In this document: piece after piece, positions 41,438 to 48,766 of the stretch
Position numbering within the stretch: position 1 is the first letter of the stretch
Layout: each line of letters begins with the position of its first letter
Assembly: GCA_964558465.1 (NCBI GenBank)
Contig: CAZLEF010000037.1
Span: 1-64,000, forward strand
DNA length: 64,000 nucleotides
Reading direction: 5' to 3'
Origin: JACJYC01 sp964558465
GTDB taxonomy: Bacteria; Bacteroidota; Bacteroidia; Chitinophagales; Saprospiraceae
Translations under genes and position numbers: made by a program
The notes under the pieces: model-generated
Told to the model about the DNA's origin: nothing
The model's input: only the letters and a program-made list of their open reading frames with translations
Databases searched by the model: none

Positions 41438-43225
41438 CTACCTCAGCCACCCCTCCAAAATCGCCTTCTGATCTGCGGTGGCATCCGGCAGGAGGCTGAT
41501 CCTGAAACTGGCCTGCCTTTTTTGCCCCAGAACAGATTCGACGGTGACTTTGCCACTCCTGCGCGAAACCTGCGCCTTTAATACGTCGCCGGGCCGGGCC
41601 GATTCCAGGAACTTTGCCAGCCATTCGGGTGTTGCCGGCGCACCGTTCAATTCCAGCACCCTGTCCTGTGTGCTCAGGCCCGCATTCCATGCCGGAGAAT
41701 CCTGTTCAATGGCGGTAACCACCAGTTCATTTCCTCGCATTTGAAGGGTTGCGCCCCAAAATGCGCCGGGTTGGATGACAGGTTCCAGGTCGATACTCAA
41801 ACCAGCGTAAGCCAGGTACTTGGCATAGTCGATGGGTTGGGTCGTAGCTGCATAATCGAAGATTTCGGACAGCGAACAACCGGCTGTCCTTTCACAAACT
41901 TCCCGGAATTCCTCGTCGGTAAAACCACGTTTTTTTTCCACAAAAAAGGTCTGGTACAAGGTGCGCATGACATCGTCCAGTGATTTGGCGCCCCTGGTTT
42001 CGTGCCGGATCTTTAAGTCCATGAGCAGGCCGAGTGCGCAACCCTTGTCGTAATAGGAAATAGTGGTATTGGCCGCATGATCGCTGCGGTTAAAGAATTG
42101 CAGCCAGGTATTGTAGCTCGATTCCGCAGCGGACTGCGCCAGTCGGCCGGGTACATGTTCATAATTGACGATGGTCCGGGTGAATGCGTCCAGGGTTTCC
42201 TGGCAGGTCATCAGGCCTGCCCGGTTGACAATGAGGTACTCATAATACACGGTAAACCCTTCGGAAAACCAGAGCATCCGGGTCAGGTTTTCCCGGTCGT
42301 AATCGAAAGGGCCCAGGGCGATGGGCCGGATGGATTTGATATTGTAAAGGTGGAAGTATTCATGCGCCAGGAAGGCCAGCCAGCGTTTGTATCCCGCCGG
42401 GTTTTCGAGGCTGTATCCCCGGCCGGAATAGACCGCCGTGGAGTTGCTGTGTTCGAGGCCGCCGCCACCCGGGCCCATAATAATAAAGGTATAGTGTTTG
42501 TAGGGGATCTCGCCGATGATGGCTGAACCCGTTTCCACCATTTTTTTCAGGTCTGCCAGGTATTGATCCCTGAAACCGGGGTCAACCGGATTTTCAAGGG
42601 CCACCCTGTGCGGGATACCCTGCACCTCGAAGGTATGGATCTCCTGGTTGCCGGCAAGGATAGGGCAATCGTAAAGAATGTCAAAATTTTCAGCCTGGTA
42701 AACGCCCGGTTGGCCGGCAACGGGATCCAGCCCGGTAGAGATTTTGCTCCAGTTTTTGTTCAGTTTTATGGCAACGGTAACAGGATGATCCAGTCGACCG
42801 TCGACAAACATGAAAATGCCCGTGGGTGAGATAAAACCCCGGCCGTCATCCAGGTAAGGATCCGCAACGGATTGGGTGAATGCGTATACATTGTAGCGGA
42901 TTTTCACTGAAGCGGCGTTTCCCTTTTCCACCCGCCAGGTGTTTTTGGCGGTCTTATTCCAGGCCAGCGGATTGCCATTGTCGTCCAGGGCTTCAAACCC
43001 CGATACATTTTTGGCCAGGTTCAGTATCCAGTAATACCCGGGTGTCCAGGCCGGCATTTTCAGGTCAAGCGCGGGGCCCTCTATTCCCTGACATTCGAAT
43101 TGGACCTGGTAGATATGGGTGGAGGGTTGTTCCATGGATACCGTAAAATGCATCCGGCTCTGACTGGTGAGGGCCGCAGCCGTGAACAGGAAAAGGAGAA
43201 ATGGAATGAAGCGATGGAGTTTCAT
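41438..43225 (-). CDS. M61 family metallopeptidase with PDZ domain
   Basis: Exported gluzincin peptidase of 595 residues (glycyl aminopeptidase family). A signal peptide (FIPFLLFLFTAAALTSQS) precedes the N-terminal beta domain with the family motif MPAWTPGYYWILNLAKNVS. The catalytic domain has the zinc motif HEYFH (H288, E289, H292) with the third ligand E322 in FSEGFTVYYEY, and a GGGGLEHSNS loop that recognises the substrate N-terminus. A C-terminal PDZ-like domain (about 500-595: SPAWNAGLSTQDRVLELNG) follows. ATG 43225 is chosen because it places the signal peptide at the N-terminus. It would trim peptides in the periplasm or outside the cell. It is divergent from the second susC. Confidence 0.92.
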   Translation of the reverse strand: MKLHRFIPFLLFLFTAAALTSQSRMHFTVSMEQPSTHIYQVQFECQGIEGPALDLKMPAWTPGYYWILNLAKNVSGFEALDDNGNPLAWNKTAKNTWRVEKGNAASVKIRYNVYAFTQSVADPYLDDGRGFISPTGIFMFVDGRLDHPVTVAIKLNKNWSKISTGLDPVAGQPGVYQAENFDILYDCPILAGNQEIHTFEVQGIPHRVALENPVDPGFRDQYLADLKKMVETGSAIIGEIPYKHYTFIIMGPGGGGLEHSNSTAVYSGRGYSLENPAGYKRWLAFLAHEYFHLYNIKSIRPIALGPFDYDRENLTRMLWFSEGFTVYYEYLIVNRAGLMTCQETLDAFTRTIVNYEHVPGRLAQSAAESSYNTWLQFFNRSDHAANTTISYYDKGCALGLLMDLKIRHETRGAKSLDDVMRTLYQTFFVEKKRGFTDEEFREVCERTAGCSLSEIFDYAATTQPIDYAKYLAYAGLSIDLEPVIQPGAFWGATLQMRGNELVVTAIEQDSPAWNAGLSTQDRVLELNGAPATPEWLAKFLESARPGDVLKAQVSRRSGKVTVESVLGQKRQASFRISLLPDATADQKAILEGWLR

Positions 43226-43320
43226 ACGGGTTTTGTTTGGATACCGGAAATAATATGCGAATGCAAAATAAGCCATTATCTTAAGTTATTCAATCCGCCT
43301 CCAATTTTTACCATCCAAAG

Positions 43321-43352
43321 TTGTTCCAGGTAAAAATATTCGACTATTTTTG
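43321..43352 (+). promoter_or_regulatory. Candidate promoter P1 (TTG-N21-TATTTTTG)
   Basis: TTG at 43321-43323 and TATTTTTG at 43345-43352 are 21 bases apart, within the consensus range. It lies 283 bases before the second susC. Confidence 0.5.
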
Positions 43353-43551
43353 CCTTCCCCAGGCAGCGAATTGCCTGTTCTGTTCGATACACAAGCAGTA
43401 AAGTGTCCCAAAAAATCCAAGGTATAATCGTTTTGATTCCCATTGCGCAGCACCACCCGTTATTAACAACCGGCTAAATTGTAATCGTAGAAGAGCGCAA
43501 AACCAAAAAACATTTTACGAGGAATACAACCTTTCAATAACAAGGTTCGCG

Positions 43552-43559
43552 TATTTTTG
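43552..43559 (+). promoter_or_regulatory. Candidate promoter P2 -7 box (TATTTTTG)
   Basis: An exact TAnnTTTG match 76 bases before the susC ATG; no TTG at the -33 spacing. Confidence 0.35.
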
Positions 43560-43634
43560 CGCGGTTTTTAAACCTAACGAACGTTTGTTTGTAATATAGA
43601 ATTATCTAATTTTCATTAACCAAAATTGTCCGAC

Positions 43635-46600
43635 ATGAAAAAACTCTTATTACTGTGCATGTTCTTGCTATCGGCCACAGCCGTGCTGGTCGCGCAAAGG
43701 ACGATCACCGGTAAGGTTACCGACGACAAGGGAGAGGCCCTCATCGGAGCTTCTATCCTGGTCAGCGGAACGCCGAGCGGTACAGTTACAGACCTTGACG
43801 GGACGTTCACCCTGGAAGTGCCGGAAGGCGCCCGCACCCTCGAGATCAGTTATACCGGATATCTGACACGGGAAATGGACCTGACCTCTGAAAGCAATTA
43901 TGAGATCAAGTTGGGAACGGATGTCGTGACCATCTCCGAGGTGGTTGTGGTAGGTTATGGCACGCAGCAAAAACGCGACGTTACAGGCTCGATCTCCCAG
44001 GTGAAGGGGGACGCCCTCGCCAAGCTGGCGGCGCCGGCCTTCGACCAGACGCTTGCGGGCCGCGCAGCCGGGGTACAGGTTACCCCGCCAAGCGGCATTC
44101 TGGGCGCTCCGCCCCAGATCCGGATCCGGGGTGTGAACTCCATTTCTTCCGGTACTGCGCCGCTGGTTGTCATTGACGGTGTGCCGGTGTTCAGCGGCAA
44201 CGTAGGCGGTTTTACGCCTGCCAACGCATTGGGCGACCTTAACCCTGCGGATATCGAATCTTACGAAATCCTGAAGGACGGCGCCGCTACGGCGATCTAC
44301 GGCTCGCGGGCTTCCAACGGCGTGATCCTGATCACGACCAAAAAAGGTAAAAAAGGCAAGGCCAAGTTCAACTACGACGCTTATGTCGGTTCAGCTCAGG
44401 CTACCAAACTTTTTGACCTGCTGAACGCTGAAGAATTTGTATTGATCAACAACGAAAAGAACGCCAACGCCGGCGGCACGACTCCGATCGCAGCCCTTCA
44501 GACGCGCCCCGACGGCAGTATTGTGGAGACCGACTGGAATGACGCCGTTTTCCGCAATGCGCTCCAACACAACCATGTATTGTCTGTCAGCGGCGGTACG
44601 GACTACACCAACTATTATTTCTCCTTCGGTTTTGCAGAACAGGAAGGGATTGCGGTCAACAACGACCTCACCCGCTACAGTTTCCGCGCCAACCTCGACC
44701 AGACGGTCAATAACTGGCTGAAGATCGGGTTCTCCAGCGGCGTTACCCGCCAGGAGAACAACGGTCCGCTGACGGGTTCCAACAACCTTTCAGGCAACAC
44801 ATTCGCGGTTATGCGGATGTTCCCGAACGTGGATGTTTACGACCCGAACGACCCGACCGGTTACAACCTGGATGAAATCAACCCGCGTACCCTGGGTCGC
44901 GGCGCCAATTCCATCGAAATTGCCAACGGTATACCCAACCAGCGTTTTGTACTGGACAACGACCGCCGCATCGCCAAGAGCTGGCGCCTGCTCGGCAACA
45001 TTTATGCCGATGTTAACCTGGCCAAAGGCCTGACCTTCCGCACTCAACTGGGTATCGACGGCAGTTATGTGGATGACTTCAACTTTCTGGATCCCCGCCA
45101 CGGCGACGGTTTTTCGGCCAACGGCCGCGTGTCGCAGGCTTTTTCGCCTTCGCTGCGCTGGAACTACCAGAACATCCTGTCTTACAACAATACCTTCGGC
45201 GAAAACCACAACCTGGGCGTGACCCTGGTGCAGGAATACCAGAAACAGCGCATCAGTTTCTTCCAGGCGTCCGTCAGCGACTTGTCTGACCGTTTCTTCC
45301 AGGAAAACCTGGTCAGCGGCACTTACGCCAACCAGACCATCTTTGGGGGGATTTCCGAAAACGGCCTGGCCTCTTACCTCGGCCGCGTCAACTACAATTT
45401 TGCACGCAAATACTATATCAGCGGCTCTATTCGCCGGGACGCGCTTTCTTCTCTGCCCAGAGACGGCAGGGTAGGTTATTTCCCGGGCGCTTCCTTTGCA
45501 TGGCGCATTTCCGAAGAAGGCTTCTGGGATCCCATTTCAGAAGTGATTTCCGACTTCCGGATCCGCGGTTCGTTTGCTGAGGTGGGCAACACCAGCATCG
45601 GCAATTATCCTTATATCGGCTCTTACGGTTCCGCGCAATACGGAACACAGAACGGTATCGGCTACAACAACTTTGGCAACGATCAACTGCGTTGGGAATC
45701 CCAGAAGAAGTACGACTTCGGTTTTGATATCGGCTTGTTCCAGAACCGGATCGCCGCGTCATTCGCATACTGGATACAGGACAACGACGATATTATCCTG
45801 CAAGCGCCGACGCCCCCCTCCATCGGTGTTCCGGGCAATACCATTGCGCAGAACATTGGTCGCGTGAAAGGCAAAGGGATCGAAGCCACGATCGATGCAA
45901 CGGTAATTCGCAGCGGCAATTTCCGCTGGAACGCTTCCTTTAACATTACCACGCAGACCAACGAGGTGCTTGAACTGGTGAACAACCAGGATATCATCGG
46001 CGACTTTAACATTAACCGCGTAGGCGAATCCCTGCAGTCCCTCTACGGCCATGATTATTACGGTGTCAACCCAGCCAACGGCAACCCGGTTTACATCAAA
46101 TCAACTGGCGTTCTGGTTGAAAACGAACTGACCAACGGCAGTTTTTATGTTTTTGATCCGGCCAATCCGGGTACCCGGGGTGAAGTGAGTTCCTTGTCAA
46201 CTTCCACCGACCGCCGCGTATTGGGCGTATCTATTCCGAAATGGTTTGGCGGTTTTGACAACAACTTCTCTTTGGGTGATTTCGACCTGAACGTGTTTAT
46301 TCGCTACTCCGGCGGCAACATGATCTTTAACCGCACCCGCGCCGATTTGCTGGAAATGAGTTTCAACAACAACGGTAAGGAAATCCTGGGTCGCTGGCAG
46401 AGCCCTGAAAACCCAGGGGACGGCATGACGCCGAAAATGATCCTGAACCAGCAGAACCGGGTAAACAACCCGGCTGTGGCCACTACCCGCTTTTTGGAAA
46501 AAGGCGACTTCGTACGCCTGGGCAACGTAGCATTGGGTTATACCATGCCGAGGAACCTGACCCAGAAGCTGAGCATCGAATCGCTGCGTTTTTACATCCA

Positions 46601-46733
46601 GGCGCAGAATGCCATCACGATTACCGGTTATGAAGGTATCGACCCGGAAACCAATACCAACGGTTTCGGCGTCGACTTCAACGGCAACCCGCAGCAGCGC
46701 GTGTACACCTTTGGCATTAACCTTGGATTCTAA
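43635..46733 (+). CDS. susC: SusC/RagA family TonB-linked outer-membrane protein
   Basis: TonB-dependent importer of 1032 residues. Signal peptide (LLLLCMFLLSATAVLVAQ), carboxypeptidase-regulatory-like domain (TITGKVTDDKGEALIGASIL, about 22-100), TonB-box region EVVVVGYGTQQKRDVTGSIS, plug (GVNSISSGTAPLVVIDGVP, SRASNGVILITTKKGK), and a long barrel ending VYTFGINLGF. The TonB box with VVVGYGTQ differs from the VVTALGIK type of the first susC, so the two belong to different subgroups. ATG 43635 is preferred to the TTG nine bases upstream. The partner susD follows 9-18 bases downstream. Together with the GH127 gene beyond it the pair may serve an arabinose-containing glycan. Confidence 0.95.
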   Translation: MKKLLLLCMFLLSATAVLVAQRTITGKVTDDKGEALIGASILVSGTPSGTVTDLDGTFTLEVPEGARTLEISYTGYLTREMDLTSESNYEIKLGTDVVTISEVVVVGYGTQQKRDVTGSISQVKGDALAKLAAPAFDQTLAGRAAGVQVTPPSGILGAPPQIRIRGVNSISSGTAPLVVIDGVPVFSGNVGGFTPANALGDLNPADIESYEILKDGAATAIYGSRASNGVILITTKKGKKGKAKFNYDAYVGSAQATKLFDLLNAEEFVLINNEKNANAGGTTPIAALQTRPDGSIVETDWNDAVFRNALQHNHVLSVSGGTDYTNYYFSFGFAEQEGIAVNNDLTRYSFRANLDQTVNNWLKIGFSSGVTRQENNGPLTGSNNLSGNTFAVMRMFPNVDVYDPNDPTGYNLDEINPRTLGRGANSIEIANGIPNQRFVLDNDRRIAKSWRLLGNIYADVNLAKGLTFRTQLGIDGSYVDDFNFLDPRHGDGFSANGRVSQAFSPSLRWNYQNILSYNNTFGENHNLGVTLVQEYQKQRISFFQASVSDLSDRFFQENLVSGTYANQTIFGGISENGLASYLGRVNYNFARKYYISGSIRRDALSSLPRDGRVGYFPGASFAWRISEEGFWDPISEVISDFRIRGSFAEVGNTSIGNYPYIGSYGSAQYGTQNGIGYNNFGNDQLRWESQKKYDFGFDIGLFQNRIAASFAYWIQDNDDIILQAPTPPSIGVPGNTIAQNIGRVKGKGIEATIDATVIRSGNFRWNASFNITTQTNEVLELVNNQDIIGDFNINRVGESLQSLYGHDYYGVNPANGNPVYIKSTGVLVENELTNGSFYVFDPANPGTRGEVSSLSTSTDRRVLGVSIPKWFGGFDNNFSLGDFDLNVFIRYSGGNMIFNRTRADLLEMSFNNNGKEILGRWQSPENPGDGMTPKMILNQQNRVNNPAVATTRFLEKGDFVRLGNVALGYTMPRNLTQKLSIESLRFYIQAQNAITITGYEGIDPETNTNGFGVDFNGNPQQRVYTFGINLGF

Positions 46734-46742
46734 ATCAAAAAA

Positions 46743-48329
46743 ATGCAAGTCATGAAAAAAATCATTATAAAAAGCAAACTCATCCTCCTGGCCGGCGCAC
46801 TTGCCCTGGCAAGCGTTTCCTGCGACAAGGACGCCACCGACCTGCTGCCCTTTGACAGGATCACTGAAACGGCGGCTTTTGAAACGCCTGAACGCTGCGA
46901 ATTGTCGATGGTAGGGGTTTATGACGCCGCCCAAAGCGGTTTTTATCTCGGTGGGGCAGTCCGGGGTTATCCTTTCGGCGCAGCCAATGCAGAACAAGGC
47001 GACAATCGCGGCGAAGATATGCTCAATGTGGCTACCTTCTACGCCATTACGTACGAAGCTACTTATACGCCTTCCACGGCCAACAACCAGTTTCACTGGG
47101 AAACCTTGTACGCCCTGATCAACCGGGCAAATATTATCATTGACGGGGTGACCAAAGCAGGCCAGGACGGCGTCATTACGGATGCGAAAGCCAAGGAATA
47201 CGAAGGAGAAGCCCGTTTCCTGCGCGCGTTGGCGCACCACGAATTGCTGATCCACTTCGCAAGGCCCTACGCACATACGCCGGACGCCTCCCATTTGGGT
47301 GTGCCTTATCGCACGATCGCGGTCAATACCACAGCAAATGTTGAAGCAGCTTCCGCACAGGGGCGCAATTCGGTCAAGGAATGTTACGACAAAATTCTGG
47401 AAGATCTGAACTTTGCCGAACAAAACCTGCCGGAAACCCGTACAGGCTCCAAAAAGATCACCCGTGCCACTTCCGGCGCTGCTATCGCGTTGAAAACCAG
47501 GATTTACCTGCACAAGGGCGATTATGCCAACGTGATCACGGAAGGAAACAAACTGCGGCTCAAGAATACATACACGCTGACTGCCGCACCGGAAGGCGTA
47601 TTTGCCAGCAACGCCAACAACTCCGAATCTGTTTTTGCGATCGAGAACTCGCAGACGGATAACTCAGGTGTCAACGGCGCTTTGCCGGTCATGTACAGCA
47701 TTTCTCCGGGCCGCGCACTCGTAGCCATCAGCCCGATCGTTTTCAATTCGCCTTATTGGATAGCCGGGGACCTTCGCCGCACCCAACTGACGAAGGACAA
47801 CGCCCGCGCCGTATTCTCGCATAAATACCGCAATATCACCACACAGGATGATTACAACCAGATCATCCGGTGGGCGGAAGTCTTGCTGAATATGTCGGAG
47901 GCTTATGCCCGTCAGAACAACCCGACGGACGCCCTGGATTTGTTGAACCAGGTGCGCAACCGCGCGGTCACCGATCCCTTGCAGCAATATACGGCTGCTA
48001 CGTTCCTCACGAACAACGATTTGATCAAGGCTATCCTGTGGGAGCGGCGGATCGAATTTGTCGGTGAGGGCAGAAGGTGGGCGGATATTCACCGCCTGGC
48101 CAAGGACCCGGATTTCTCCACGGGAGGCATTCCCGCAAAAGTCCGGTATAACAACACCACTTTTGCAAGCTGGGGCCCCGGGGTCGCATACGACGGAAAC
48201 GGCAATTATACGGGTACCGCCTCCATCGCGGCTATTCCGTATGACGACTACCGCTTCCTGTGGCCAATCCCGCAGACGGAGCTGAATACCAACCCGGTAC
48301 TGGCTGCGCAGCAGAACCCGGGCTACTAG
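46743..48329 (+). CDS. susD: RagB/SusD family nutrient-uptake outer-membrane lipoprotein
   Basis: Surface lipoprotein of 528 residues. The lipobox is ASVSC with Cys 27. The TPR-like scaffold typical of SusD is clear: YALINRANIIIDGV, GEARFLRALAHHELLIHFARPY, GVPYRT, and the C-terminal RWAEVLLNMSEAYARQNNP with AILWERRIEFVGEGRRWADIHRL. It would form the lid of the preceding SusC barrel. Two starts are possible, ATG 46743 and ATG 46752 (MKKIIIK), the second being the more usual N-terminus. Its TAG stop runs straight into a palindromic repeat element that could serve as a terminator. Confidence 0.95.
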   Translation: MQVMKKIIIKSKLILLAGALALASVSCDKDATDLLPFDRITETAAFETPERCELSMVGVYDAAQSGFYLGGAVRGYPFGAANAEQGDNRGEDMLNVATFYAITYEATYTPSTANNQFHWETLYALINRANIIIDGVTKAGQDGVITDAKAKEYEGEARFLRALAHHELLIHFARPYAHTPDASHLGVPYRTIAVNTTANVEAASAQGRNSVKECYDKILEDLNFAEQNLPETRTGSKKITRATSGAAIALKTRIYLHKGDYANVITEGNKLRLKNTYTLTAAPEGVFASNANNSESVFAIENSQTDNSGVNGALPVMYSISPGRALVAISPIVFNSPYWIAGDLRRTQLTKDNARAVFSHKYRNITTQDDYNQIIRWAEVLLNMSEAYARQNNPTDALDLLNQVRNRAVTDPLQQYTAATFLTNNDLIKAILWERRIEFVGEGRRWADIHRLAKDPDFSTGGIPAKVRYNNTTFASWGPGVAYDGNGNYTGTASIAAIPYDDYRFLWPIPQTELNTNPVLAAQQNPGY

Positions 48330-48352
48330 TACCGCCGACCTCCGGTCGGCGG
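48329..48352. repeat. Dispersed GTACC palindromic element, copy 6, touching the susD stop codon
   Basis: GTACC is followed by a perfect 9-bp stem (CCGCCGACC at 48332-48340, TCC loop, GGTCGGCGG at 48344-48352). The element begins at the third base of the susD stop codon or directly after it and could act as a transcript end or mRNA stabiliser. Confidence 0.75.
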
Positions 48353-48440
48353 AAAAGAATTCAAATTACTTCAATTCCACCGACCTGAGTCAGGACTATA
48401 AAAAACGATTCCCCGTCCGGATGACGGACGGGTGGTTAAT

Positions 48441-48717
48441 AACATGAGTCATCCCGAATTTTGGCATAGTCCAGGGTTCGGGATGAACTTTAAGGGGGCT
48501 ACCTGTCTCAAAGGGGGTCTCCAAGGGGCCAAACTTCGGAAAAGTAGCCGCCTGAGAAACAGCCGTTTGAAAAGGACGGCGGTCGTTGTGGCAATGGGGA
48601 AAACATCAACAATCAACAATCATGTAATCATCAATCATCATTCTTATTTTTTTATTGATGATTGACGATTACATGATTGTTAATGTCTGGAGCAAAAAAT
48701 TCGGGATGACTCATGTT
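48441..48717. repeat. Nested inverted-repeat unit, about 277 bp
   Basis: Outer arms of 22 bp are perfectly complementary (48441-48462 and 48696-48717; AACATGAGTCATCCCG is the left start). Inner arms of 27 bp with one mismatch (48614-48640 and 48656-48682) enclose a T-rich 15-base loop. The unit lies between the convergent susD and GH127 genes. The inner hairpin could terminate both transcripts; the whole could be a miniature inverted-repeat element. The 48330-48766 spacer has no coding content. Confidence 0.75.
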
Positions 48718-48734
48718 TATCAGGTAACCGGATA

Positions 48735-48753
48735 CGCCAAGGAGACCTTGGCG
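48735..48753. terminator. Small hairpin CGCCAAGG-AGA-CCTTGGCG after GH127
   Basis: A perfect 8-bp stem with a 3-base loop lies 14 bases beyond the GH127 stop (minus strand). No U-run follows, so a terminator role is uncertain. Confidence 0.35.
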
Positions 48754-48766
48754 CTACCTGGCGCTA

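Larger units (their letters stand above)
43226..43634. other. Divergent intergenic region before the second SusC/SusD operon
   Basis: The 409-base spacer has two forward promoter candidates, listed separately, and AT-rich DNA. A minus-strand TTATTTTG near 43266 is a one-mismatch box for the peptidase gene. If the first forward promoter is used, the susC transcript carries a leader of about 275 bases, in which I find no strong hairpin or small ORF. Confidence 0.4.

Noticed and set aside
46197..47513. A 438-codon frame antisense to the second susC/susD
   Set aside because: Shadow of two well-supported genes; no motifs.
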